Positions 53,169-62,200 of a stretch of DNA of 64,000 bases are shown here, in pieces. The first letter of the stretch is position 1. The number at the start of each line of letters is the position of its first letter. Below the pieces are notes generated by a model, which searched no databases, was not told the DNA's origin, and saw only the letters and a program-made list of their open reading frames with translations. Position numbers and translations under genes: made by a program. Source of the DNA: Phormidesmis sp963710175 (lineage in GTDB: Bacteria; Cyanobacteriota; Cyanobacteriia; Phormidesmidales; Phormidesmidaceae); the NCBI GenBank assembly GCA_963710175.1, contig CAVPZC010000002.1:1850345-1914344 (forward strand), in the 5' to 3' direction.

Positions 53169-53942
53169 CTCATTCAGATCAGGCCAGGGCTGAGTGGCCT
53201 GGTCACAACGCAGCCACAGCAGATATTCGATGTTACCAGCCGGGCCTACTAGCGCCGACCAGGTCAGACCCCGGTAATGCCAGCCCAAACTTGCTGCGGC
53301 CTGGGTGACCTGATAGATCGCTCCGGCCTGATCTTGGGCATCGCGGACGACGCCTTTCTTGCCAATTTTCTCTCGGCCTACTTCAAACTGGGGCTTGACT
53401 AAGAGAACCGCTTCGCGGGGCGGGGCTAACAATGCCCAAAAAGCGGGCAGCACCTTAGCTAGAGAGATAAACGATACATCCATCACGCCCAGAGTCGCGG
53501 GATCTTTGCCCTGGTAAAGCTCTGCTGGAGCGAGATGGCGGATATTAGTGCGTTCTTTGAGCACAACACGCGGATCTTGCCGAATTTTCCAAGCTACCTG
53601 GCCGTAGCCTACGTCCACGCCGTAAACCAGTTTGGCATTGGCCTGTAGCAGGCAGTCGGTAAAGCCGCCGGTAGAAATGCCGCCGTCTAAGCAGATTTTA
53701 CCGCTGGGCTGAAAGTCAAACGTTGCTAGGGCTTTGGCTAACTTTTCACCGCCTCTGGAGACAAACGGCGGCTTTTTCTTTAGCTCAATTACAGCGTCCA
53801 GCGCAATCAGCGTGCCGGGTTTATCGATGATCTGCTGAGCAATTTTTACTTCTCCTGCCCTGATCAGCCGCTGAGCCTGCTGCCGGGAAGGGCACAGTCC
53901 TTGTTCTACCAAAAGGGTATCGAGTCGCTGCTTGGCCAACAA
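53130..53942 (-). CDS. tlyA: TlyA family rRNA (cytidine-2'-O)-methyltransferase
   Basis: 270 residues. N-terminal S4 RNA-binding domain (LDTLLVEQGLCPSRQQAQRL) followed by an FtsJ-like methyltransferase (GGEKLAKALATFDFQPSGKI, CLDGGISTGGFTDCLLQANA, LVKPQFEVGREKIGKKGVVR). TlyA methylates 16S/23S rRNA cytidines and affects capreomycin sensitivity in mycobacteria. Overlaps the 3' end of the convergent kinase gene. Confidence 0.88.
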   Translation of the reverse strand: MLAKQRLDTLLVEQGLCPSRQQAQRLIRAGEVKIAQQIIDKPGTLIALDAVIELKKKPPFVSRGGEKLAKALATFDFQPSGKICLDGGISTGGFTDCLLQANAKLVYGVDVGYGQVAWKIRQDPRVVLKERTNIRHLAPAELYQGKDPATLGVMDVSFISLAKVLPAFWALLAPPREAVLLVKPQFEVGREKIGKKGVVRDAQDQAGAIYQVTQAAASLGWHYRGLTWSALVGPAGNIEYLLWLRCDQATQPWPDLNELHQITRAARLAL

Positions 53943-53984
53943 AAGGCACGGATGAAAGATTTAACTCCAATTGTATCAAACTGG

Positions 53985-54512
53985 CTATGAGGCTTTAGCG
54001 GGCAGTAGATAGATTAGGCCTGAGATCCAGGTGAGGGCGACTGCGACCCAGAAAAGGATAATGCCCGCTGTTTGCCAAATGCCTGAGAGCGGGGCGAGCA
54101 GGAGCGAAATGGCGACAATCTGTACTACCGTTTTTGCTTTGCCCCAAATGCCTGCGCCGGGCACCTGTCCCTGCTGAAAGGTGGGATTTACTCGCCAGCC
54201 GGAGATGGTTAGCTCTCGTGCCAAGATCAGAAATACTCCCCAGGCTGGTATTTCACCTAGTCCTACTAGCGCCATCAGCGGGGCCAGCACCAGCAGCTTA
54301 TCGACCAGCGGATCTAAGAACTTGCCCAGGTCGGTGACCTGATTGAGCCGGCGAGCCAGGTAGCCATCGAGCCAGTCTGTGCCAGCGAAGATGACAAAAG
54401 CGACTACGCTGAGCCAGCGGCGAATATCGGTCGGGTCGAGCAGCGCTATGAGGACGATGGGTACTCCCAGCAGGCGGGAGATAGTAATCCAGGTTGGTAG
54501 ATTTATCGCCAT
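53985..54512 (-). CDS. pgsA: CDP-diacylglycerol--glycerol-3-phosphate 3-phosphatidyltransferase
   Basis: 175-residue membrane enzyme of phosphatidylglycerol synthesis, essential for thylakoid function in cyanobacteria. The CDP-alcohol phosphotransferase motif DWLDGYLARRLNQVTDLGKF followed by LDPLVDK is complete. NLPTWITISRLLGVPIVLIA is the first helix. It follows the CDF gene by 8 bp on the same strand. Confidence 0.92.
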   Translation of the reverse strand: MAINLPTWITISRLLGVPIVLIALLDPTDIRRWLSVVAFVIFAGTDWLDGYLARRLNQVTDLGKFLDPLVDKLLVLAPLMALVGLGEIPAWGVFLILARELTISGWRVNPTFQQGQVPGAGIWGKAKTVVQIVAISLLLAPLSGIWQTAGIILFWVAVALTWISGLIYLLPAKAS

Positions 54513-54520
54513 GCCTTTTC

Positions 54521-55528
54521 TTATAAATGACGGCTGTCTGATGGGACTTGAGTCTGGCCGTAGGTCAGTTCTCCGGAGACGTAGCTGTGGGGCTCTACGT
54601 GAATGGTGGCTCGGGTGGGGCCAAACTCTGCTTCGAGCTGCTGCTCTACTTGTTCGGTAATGTAGTGAGCGCTCAATACGTCTTTGGGTTCTACAATCAG
54701 GTGCATATCGATGAAGACCTGACGGCCCAGTAAACCGCGTGAGGCAATGCTGTGGCAGTTGAGTACGCCGGGTACCTGCATGACGGCTGCGTGGATGGCT
54801 TCGGGGGCGATCGCCATTTCATCTACCAGCCAGGGCAGGTTCGCCGACAGCACTACCCAGCCGCTGCGAACCACCAGGATTGCCACCGGGAAAGCCAGCA
54901 CCACATCTAGCCACTGCACCCCCACCCAAACGCCAATCAGCCCACCGATTACAGCAATGGTGATCCAAATATCGCTCATGGTGTGCTGCGCATCAGCAAT
55001 TAAAATATTGCTGCCCAATCGCTTGCCCACCCGGCGCTCATAAAAAGCGACAAAGATATTGATACCCAGCACCGCCAGTAAAAACCATAGCGACATCGCC
55101 CCCATCGTCACCGGTTGACCGCCAGAGATTAGCCGCTCCACGGCCCCCTTTAAAATCTCAAAACAGGCAATGCCCAAAAACGCGGCGATACCCAATGCGC
55201 CAACTGCCTCAAATTTTTGATGGCCGTAGGGGTGATCGCGGTCAGGTTCAGGCGAGGCCAGCTGGTTGGTCACCAGCCCTAGCACATTGTTAGCGCTGTC
55301 TGTGATGCTGTGCAGCGCGTCGGCTAGCAGGCTCAATGAACCCGTCCACCAGCCCACGATGCCCTTGAGCACCACCACGGCCAGATTGAGCACCAGGGTA
55401 ATCAGCAAAACTCGGCGGACTTCGGCGCGATACGTGTAAAAGCCCTTATGCCCATGCTCGTGTTCAGTCTGATGATTATGGTGAATAGACTCGCCGTTGG
55501 TATGCCGGTGCGCATCAGTTTTAGACAT
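54521..55528 (-). CDS. Cation diffusion facilitator (CDF) metal efflux transporter
   Basis: 335 residues with a His-rich cytoplasmic N-terminus (about residues 7-29, ten His) that can bind metal. Six helices include the site-A motifs LSLLADALHSITDSANN and LIADAQHTMSDIWITI (HxxxD pairs), the Zn-type pattern. A C-terminal cytoplasmic domain (VPGVLNCHSIASRGLLGRQV) follows. Likely exports Zn, Cd or Co; upstream of pgsA in a probable operon. Confidence 0.88.
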   Translation of the reverse strand: MSKTDAHRHTNGESIHHNHQTEHEHGHKGFYTYRAEVRRVLLITLVLNLAVVVLKGIVGWWTGSLSLLADALHSITDSANNVLGLVTNQLASPEPDRDHPYGHQKFEAVGALGIAAFLGIACFEILKGAVERLISGGQPVTMGAMSLWFLLAVLGINIFVAFYERRVGKRLGSNILIADAQHTMSDIWITIAVIGGLIGVWVGVQWLDVVLAFPVAILVVRSGWVVLSANLPWLVDEMAIAPEAIHAAVMQVPGVLNCHSIASRGLLGRQVFIDMHLIVEPKDVLSAHYITEQVEQQLEAEFGPTRATIHVEPHSYVSGELTYGQTQVPSDSRHL

Positions 55529-55594
55529 GGCTCTCCTGCAATCCCCTACTGTATCTGCTAGCCTACTCTGTTCTTAAGGATATAGTTCTATCTC

Positions 55595-55626
55595 AATAAA
55601 AAACCAGCTGAATGCTCAGCTGGTTG
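55595..55626 (-). terminator. Terminator after the 111-residue gene (minus strand)
   Basis: AACCAGCTGA pairs perfectly with TCAGCTGGTT (55602-55625); on the minus strand it is followed by TTTTTTATT. Lies about 60 bp past the stop of the gene at 55688. Confidence 0.8.
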
Positions 55627-55687
55627 AAATCCTGGTTAATTTTATGTCGCACTGCTCCTGTATTGCTTGCGCGGTCGGGCGCGGCCA

Positions 55688-56023
55688 CTAGCTGGCTATA
55701 CTTTGCGCATTGGCTTCGGCGATCGCCTCATTGACCCGCAGAAAAATCTCCCGGCAGTGGTTCTGCGTGCGCAGCGGCAGCTCTTCGTTTTTGACTACCA
55801 GGTCTATTTTTGCGCCACTGCTGTCAGCTTTAGACGCGCTGATTAACAGCTCTACAGTCGCTAGCTGGGAGAACGAGACCTGCCCTGGTTTCTCTTTGGC
55901 GACGATGCAGATCGGATCTTGATATATTAAATAGAGGTCACATGCTTCTAACGCACTAATGAGCGCCCGGTTGATATTTTCCTGGGAAAAGCCAGTCCTA
56001 AAAAAATTGGTATAGCGAGCCAT
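55688..56023 (-). CDS. Conserved cyanobacterial hypothetical protein
   Basis: 111 residues, soluble, alpha/beta. ACDLYLIYQDPICIVAKEKP and FSQLATVELLISASKADSSG look like a strand-rich core, and LPLRTQNHCREIFLRVNEAI is a C-terminal helix. I do not recognise a named family. It has its own terminator and is divergent from tmk. Confidence 0.65.
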   Translation of the reverse strand: MARYTNFFRTGFSQENINRALISALEACDLYLIYQDPICIVAKEKPGQVSFSQLATVELLISASKADSSGAKIDLVVKNEELPLRTQNHCREIFLRVNEAIAEANAQSIAS

Positions 56024-56191
56024 AGAAAGTTACAGGATGACTGAACAGCACAGATTGCGACTCCGGGCCTGTTATCTTAACGAGGATCACTGACAGGATA
56101 CCGCTGTTTTACTGAATATGGAATAGGGCTGCCTCCGTACCGGTATAAATTGTACTAAAGGTGCCGGGTAAAATTTTATAGCTAGGCCGAT

Positions 56192-56914
56192 ATGCGAGGA
56201 AAATTAATTGTTTTTGAGGGGGGAGAGGGCAGCGGAAAAACCACTCAGATCAAACATTTGTACGATTGGTTGGTTCGCAGTGAAGCGCTGAGCGTTTTAC
56301 AGAAAAAAACCGCCGTTGCCGGTGTGAAAATCACCCGAGAGCCCGGCGGGACGGCGCTTGGGCAACAGATCCGCCAGCTATTGCTGAGTCAGCGATCGCC
56401 GCTGGAGGTGCCAATTGTCAGCCGGGCAGAGCTTTTGCTCTATGCAGCAGACCGGGCTCAGCACGTAGAGGAAACTCTGATGCCGTGGCTGGAGCAGGGC
56501 TACTGGGTGCTGTGCGATCGCTACACCGATTCGACGGTGGCCTATCAGGGCTATGGCCGTCAGCTTGACTTAGCGCTGATTGACCGGCTGAACCAGATTG
56601 CCACTGGCGGGCTGAAGAGCGACCTGACGCTGTGGCTGCGGGTTTTGCCTGATGTGGGGCTAGCTAGAATGCAGCAGCGGGGGCAGGCAGATCGGATTGA
56701 GCAGGCGAGCAGGGCATTTCATCGGCGAGTGGCTGCGGGGTTTGCGGCGCTGGCGGCAGAGAGTGAGAAGGGGGAAGGGGGAAGGGTTCTTTTGAGCAGT
56801 GGGCCAATAGTCGAGATTGAGGGCGATCGCCCCATCGAAGCGGTGGCCGCTCAGATTCAGCAGGTTTTTCAGCAGCGGTTGGCGCAGTGGTATCCTCACC
56901 TTTCTCTAAATTGA
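56192..56914 (+). CDS. tmk: Thymidylate kinase
   Basis: 240 residues, somewhat longer than the usual 205-215 because of an insert after the P-loop (SEALSVLQKKTAVAGVK) and in the LID region. P-loop FEGGEGSGKTT (residues 8-18), ITREPGGTALGQQIR, the DR(Y/F) motif in VLCDRYTDSTVAYQGYGR, and the LID region after LARMQQRGQADRIE. Converts dTMP to dTDP. Overlaps holB by 28 bp. Confidence 0.93.
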   Translation: MRGKLIVFEGGEGSGKTTQIKHLYDWLVRSEALSVLQKKTAVAGVKITREPGGTALGQQIRQLLLSQRSPLEVPIVSRAELLLYAADRAQHVEETLMPWLEQGYWVLCDRYTDSTVAYQGYGRQLDLALIDRLNQIATGGLKSDLTLWLRVLPDVGLARMQQRGQADRIEQASRAFHRRVAAGFAALAAESEKGEGGRVLLSSGPIVEIEGDRPIEAVAAQIQQVFQQRLAQWYPHLSLN

Positions 56915-57903
56915 TCGGTCAGACTCAGGCGGTGGCGCTTTTGCAGCGGGCGGTGAGTTTGCAGCGAGTGGCACCGGGCTACCTGTTTGCAGGGCCCAAC
57001 GGCACCGGAAAATCGATAGCGGCGGCAGGTTTTGCTGAGCTGTTGCTGAGCGGTCAGGGGGCTAGTGCGCCGGAGCCGTCGGAGCCGACAGCGGCTGGGC
57101 TGGCACGGCGGATTGGCGATCGCAACCATCCCGATCTGCTGTGGGTAGAGCCGACTTATTTGCATCAGGGTCAGCTGCTGACGGCCTCTCAGGCTGCCGA
57201 GTCTGGGCTCAAGCGTAAAAGTCCGCCGCGCATTCGCCTGCCCCAAATTCGCGAGATTGCGCGATTTCTCAGTCGTCCGGCGCTGGAGTCGCCGCGATCT
57301 GTGGTGGTGATTGAGCAGGCTGAGCGGATGGCTGAATCCCCCGCCAATGCCTTGCTTAAAACGTTGGAAGAGCCGGGCCAGGCGACCGTTATTTTGCTTG
57401 CGCCTGACCAGCAGACGCTGTTGCCTACGCTGATTTCTCGCTGCCAGGTCATTCCTTTTCGGCGGCTCAACGGCGAGCAAATGGCGCAGGTGCTCACCCA
57501 AACGGGGCAAGGCGAAATTTTAGGCTCAGCTGAGGTGATGGCCACAGCCCAAGGTTCCCCTGGCCAGGCGATTGACAGCTGGCAGCAGTTACAGGCCCTG
57601 CCGCCTGAACTGCTCACCCAGCTGGCAGTGCCGCCACTCGCGCTGCGGGCTGCACTCACCACGGCCCGCGAGATCAATCAGGCGCTCGATACTGAAGCGC
57701 AGCTCTGGCTGATTGACTACTTACAGCACCGCTATTGGCAGCAGGGGCTCAGCGCCGCTCAGCTGAGCACTCTAGAAAAGGCCCGGACCTGTCTGCTGAG
57801 CTATGTTCAGCCTCGCTTAGTCTGGGAGGTGACACTTTCCCGGCTGGTTGCCTCTGCTGGCGATCGCCCATCGCCCACCGCCCGACCTGTCCCCTATGTC
57901 TAG
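56887..57903 (+). CDS. holB: DNA polymerase III subunit delta'
   Basis: 338-residue AAA+ clamp-loader subunit. Walker A is GPNGTGKSIAAAGFAE. SPPRIRLPQIREIARFLSRP and VVVIEQAERMAESPANALLK (Walker B region and the helix that follows) plus TLEEPGQATVILLAPDQQTL fit the delta' family; the LISRCQVIPFRRL segment (sensor I, SRC motif) is conserved. Works with DnaX to load the beta clamp. The tmk-holB pair is a common gene order. The start overlapping tmk gives VSSPFSKLIGQTQAV, the expected N-terminus. Confidence 0.9.
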   Translation: MVSSPFSKLIGQTQAVALLQRAVSLQRVAPGYLFAGPNGTGKSIAAAGFAELLLSGQGASAPEPSEPTAAGLARRIGDRNHPDLLWVEPTYLHQGQLLTASQAAESGLKRKSPPRIRLPQIREIARFLSRPALESPRSVVVIEQAERMAESPANALLKTLEEPGQATVILLAPDQQTLLPTLISRCQVIPFRRLNGEQMAQVLTQTGQGEILGSAEVMATAQGSPGQAIDSWQQLQALPPELLTQLAVPPLALRAALTTAREINQALDTEAQLWLIDYLQHRYWQQGLSAAQLSTLEKARTCLLSYVQPRLVWEVTLSRLVASAGDRPSPTARPVPYV

Positions 57904-57905
57904 AT

Positions 57906-58841
57906 ATGTCTAAATCTGCCGCTCAGCCCTGTGTGCCTTTTAATCAACGCCAGCCTTTCGCTATTCCCGGCGAATTTATACCGGCTACGGCTCCTACAGA
58001 AAGCCTCACAGGGTCTTCAGCGTCTGCCTGGTGGTTTGTCTGCGCTGGCTCTAGGCTGCTGACGATGACCGCAGCAGAGGTGACAGACAAGCCAGGCTGT
58101 GCCAAAATTTCCTCCAATACAGCTGGAGAAGGCTTTCCCACTACCCTCATTCAGGCCCATCAGCTTGAAGATCTAGGCATTACGCCAGTTAGAACTCAGT
58201 TTTTGGGCTATTTAGCTCAGCGACCCTGCATTGCGGCTGAACTGCCCCAGCCGCTGGACCTGCCGGAACACTTAAGGCTGGCTCATTTGAGAGAGCTACA
58301 CGGTCAGTTGAGCGACGATTTATTTGCGATCGCTGCTCGCGCTGTGCAGCTGGTCGAATGGGATCGCACACACCAGTACTGCGGCCACTGTGCCACCCGG
58401 ACTATTCAACTGCCAACTGAAAGAGCTAAACGCTGCCCCCGGTGCGAGCTGCGCCAGTATCCCCGGCTCTCTCCAGCGGTGATTATGCTCATTCACAGAG
58501 GAGAAGAGATTTTGCTGGCGCGGGCACCTCGCTTCCGTGATGGCATGTACAGCGTTTTGGCAGGTTTTGTAGAACCTGGCGAATCGCTAGAAGAGACGGT
58601 TGCTCGTGAAGTGCGAGAAGAAGTTGGCATCGAGATTAAAAACATTCGCTACTTTGGCTCACAGCCCTGGCCGTTTCCAAATTCTCTGATGGTGGGTTTT
58701 GTCGCTGAGTATGCTAGCGGTAGGCTTGCTCTCGAACCAACCGAGATTGAAGCTGCTGACTGGTTTCATAAAACAACCCTGCCGCCTGTTCCCGGTGAAC
58801 TCAGCATTGCTCGGAAGCTGATCGACTGGTTTGTTGCATAG
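57906..58841 (+). CDS. nudC: NADH pyrophosphatase (Nudix hydrolase)
   Basis: 311 residues from ATG 57906, two bases after holB. An N-terminal beta domain, then a zinc ribbon (YCGHCATRTIQLP and CPRCELRQYPR), then the Nudix box GFVEPGESLEETVAREVREE and the SQPWPFPNSLM motif that marks NudC. It hydrolyses NADH (and removes NAD caps from RNA in other bacteria). The open frame begins 57 codons upstream inside holB but without homology. Confidence 0.9.
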   Translation: MSKSAAQPCVPFNQRQPFAIPGEFIPATAPTESLTGSSASAWWFVCAGSRLLTMTAAEVTDKPGCAKISSNTAGEGFPTTLIQAHQLEDLGITPVRTQFLGYLAQRPCIAAELPQPLDLPEHLRLAHLRELHGQLSDDLFAIAARAVQLVEWDRTHQYCGHCATRTIQLPTERAKRCPRCELRQYPRLSPAVIMLIHRGEEILLARAPRFRDGMYSVLAGFVEPGESLEETVAREVREEVGIEIKNIRYFGSQPWPFPNSLMVGFVAEYASGRLALEPTEIEAADWFHKTTLPPVPGELSIARKLIDWFVA

Positions 58842-58992
58842 CCAGAGGTTTGCAGATAACGATCAGGTGACCAGTAAGCGGGATACAGGTTGCTGTGTTA
58901 ACTTTACCCATCAGAGTATGTCTATCGTTTCAAGAGAGCCTGGTTCAGGGCCTGCTCTATTGGTTTGTGCCGGTTGCTTCGCTCTTTCTTTA

Positions 58993-59016
58993 TCAAGCAA
59001 CTCGACAGGAGCCATA
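58993..59016 (+). repeat. Two-hairpin element fragment E (right end)
   Basis: AAGCAACTCGACAGGAG plus CCATAG matches the right end of copies A and B; no left half is present. Confidence 0.5.
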
Positions 59017-59154
59017 GATGTATTGTAGATTTTCTCTCAGCTGAGCTACCTGCGCTGAAAAAACCTGCGCTGGAAAACTTATCCGCGTTGGATGAGACAC
59101 CGTTTTGACTACTATTGAAGTATCGAGGATTTGATAATATGCACAATTCTTAAG

Positions 59155-59240
59155 CCCTCATCCCCAGCCCTTCTCCCGATGGAGAAGGCGGCCAGATCTA
59201 GCTCCCTCTCGCCTTGTGAGAGGGTCGGAGTGAGGGCGAA
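59155..59240. repeat. Dispersed palindromic repeat (CCCTCATCCCC type)
   Basis: CCCTCATCCCCAGCCCTTCT, then CCCGATGGAGAAGG, then CTCCCTCTCGCC and TGTGAGAGGG and GGAGTGAGGGCGAAG. Related to repeats at about 15320 and 21140. Confidence 0.55.
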
Positions 59241-59297
59241 GATGAGTAAGTAAACGGACAGGCTATTTAATTCTCGTTCCTAAGCCTCGACACTACA

Positions 59298-62200
59298 TCA
59301 AGTATTGCTCTGGTCAAGAGCCACATACTGCTCAATCAAACTCCTGAGCTGATTGAGATTCACGGGCTTAGTAAAGTGCTCATTAAACCCGGCGGCGCTG
59401 GCTTTGGCTTTATCTTCTGGCTGGCCGTAGCCGCTAGTGGCAATTAAAAGAATAGCCTCCAGCGCCGGATCTGAGCGAATGGCGCGGGCAACGGCATAGC
59501 CATCCATCGCAGCGGTCAGGCCAATGTCACTGATGACGATATCTGGCTGAAGCTGCTTGGCCAACGATAGGCCCTGCTCGCCGGTGTTAGCCATATCTAT
59601 CTGGTAGCCCAAATCTTCTAAAAAGATCTGTAGAAGAAAAGCCGAATCCTCGCTGTCTTCAATGACTAAGATACGTTTGGATCGGTGTGCTGTCACAGGT
59701 GAATCAAAAACAGCATCCGACGGTGGCGGCAGACCCTCGGTAGCTCCCATTAATCGGGGTAGCCGGATCATGACAGCAGTGCCCTGCCCTATTCCTGCAC
59801 TCTCTGCCCAAATTTGGCCCCCATGAAACTCGATAATGCCTTTTGCTAAGGGCAGTCCCAAACCCAATCCACCGCTGCGAGCTAAACTGCGATCTTCCTG
59901 GCTAAACGCTGTGAAAATGCGAGTAAGCGCTTCTACTTCCATGCCAATGCCCGTATCAGCAATTCGGGTGGTGATATGCTCTGACTCCACCTGGGTCGAG
60001 ATCCTAATATGTTCTCCGATCTCGGTGAACTTAATCGCATTTTGTAGGACATTGGAGAAAGCCTGCATCAGGCGGGCAGCGTCTCCATTGATCCAAATAA
60101 CGGCCTCAGGCAGTGCCCCATGGAGCGTCAGCCTTTTCTCTGATACAGCGCTCTCAGCATCTATCACCAGATCTTGAAGCAGCTGCGTCAGATCCATCTG
60201 CTGCTGGTGTAGCTGAATCTTTTGATAGGAAACTCGTGAGACATCTAGCAAATCGTCTACCAAACGAGTGAGCTGAGTGAGCTGGCGACTGGCGACGGTG
60301 TGAAGCTGCCCCGCGCGCTTATGTAGCTGTTCGTGCGTCAAATCGCTAGATGCTGTCTCTGCAAAATCTCTGTCTTCTAAGCTTTGCATCAGCGCAATAC
60401 TGTTACTGAGGGCGTTAAGCGGATTTCGCAGTTCGTGACCCAGCGCGGCTAAGAATTCATCTTTACGGCGGTCGGCGGCTTTTAGCTCTTCTTCATTTTG
60501 CTTGCGTTTGGTGATGTCGTAGTTGACGCCGATCATCTTAATAACGTTGCCTTCTGTATCGGTAATGACCCTTGCTTTGGCAGCCAGCCACCGCTCTAGG
60601 CAACCGTCACGGCTAACGCGAAACTCAGCCTCAAACTCTGTTTTTTGCTCAATGGCAGCTTCTACTTGCTGTTGCACCGGTAGAATGTCGTCTGGATGAA
60701 CGTAGCGGTAAAATAATTCGGCGCTTGGTTCAGCCATCTCATCTTGCGTTAACCCTAGCAGACTATATTCGATAGCGTTCCAGGTTGATTTACGAGTCGC
60801 GATATCCATCTCCCAAATGCCCATACTGCCAGCGTCAATCGCTAGATCTAGCCTTTCGCGGCTTTTTGCTAGGGCTTGAGTCGTTTTCTCTCGCTGTAGC
60901 GTAGCGGCCAGGGCATTGGCGATCGCCTGCAAAAAGTCAGTATCTTCTGAGGTGAACTCTCTGACCTGGGTCGCATAGCTGGCCAGTACGCCGTATATGC
61001 CGTCTGAGTCATAGACAATGGCGCTAATACCGCTAACAAGATCGAGATCTTGCAGCAGTGCAGACTGGCTGAATCGCTGCTCTTGAGTGAAATCTTCCAC
61101 CCTGACGGGTTGCTGAACAGATAGGGTATAGCCGGGGTGAGAATCCGTAGTACTGATAGTCGCCTGATTCAGATATTCTGAGGGCCAGCCGTGGCCGCTC
61201 CGGAGCAACAGCTCTGCTGGATACTCAGCCTGATAGACAAACAGACCGCAGGCATCGGACTGTAGCGTTTGACAGATGATATCGACAGCGCGTTCACAAA
61301 CCGCTGTAGCATCATTGTCTTGAAGGGCATAGGTACCCAGTTCAGCGATCGCGCTTTGCCTTTGAGCCCACTGCTCGGCGCGATTCTTAGCCTGGCGTAG
61401 ACCGGTTACATCAACAAACGTTAGCACCGTGCCGCTGATGACGTTCTCAAGCGTGCGGTAGGGCATAATCCGCATTTTATAGTAAGTGCTCTCGCCCCTA
61501 ACTTGAATCTCTCTTTCAATGGGAATGAGCAATTTCAAGACAGCTTGAACATCTGCGCTAATATCGACACCCTCTAGAGCTAACGAGATATCAGTGATAG
61601 GTCTGCCAATATCGCTGCCAATCAGGTTGAATAGATCAGTCGCGGTGGGCGTAAACCGCTTTATTTGCAGGCTTTCGTCTAGAAAAACAGTCGCAATTCG
61701 CGTACTTTCAAACAGGTTTTGAATATCGCTGTTGGCGGCGTCTAGCTCTTCTACTTTGTTGCGCAGCTCTGAATTAACCGTCTCTAGCTCTTCGTTAATC
61801 GACTGCATCTCCTCTTTAGAAGTCTGTAGCTCTTCATTAGAAGACTGTAGCTCTTCGTTCATAGAGAGCAGTTCTTCATTCGCTGACTTCAGCTCTTCGT
61901 TAGAGGTTTCTATCTCTTCAATAGTTGTTCTTAAATGCTCTTTGGTAACTCGTAGCTCATTCTCAAGCTGCCGGACGACGGGCGATTCCTCTTCTGGCTC
62001 ATTGCCATCAGCTCTGGCTGTCTCATAGCTCGTCGGCTCGCCCACGTCCTGAAAAATCACCATCAGCAGACTGCTGTCATCAGTCTCCTCTTTGACTGGG
62101 CAAACAATCAAATTAACCGTGACAATCTGGTCTTCATACTCAATAGAGACCCGCTCACGTTTGGCCTCGCGCTGGGTTTGCTTTGCCGTTTGAATGACCG

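Larger units (their letters stand above)
58842..59297. other. Intergenic region, 456 bp, repeats only
   Basis: No gene. Contains a fragment of the two-hairpin element (58993-59016, AAGCAACTCGACAGGAG) and a dispersed palindromic repeat at about 59155-59240. Confidence 0.55.
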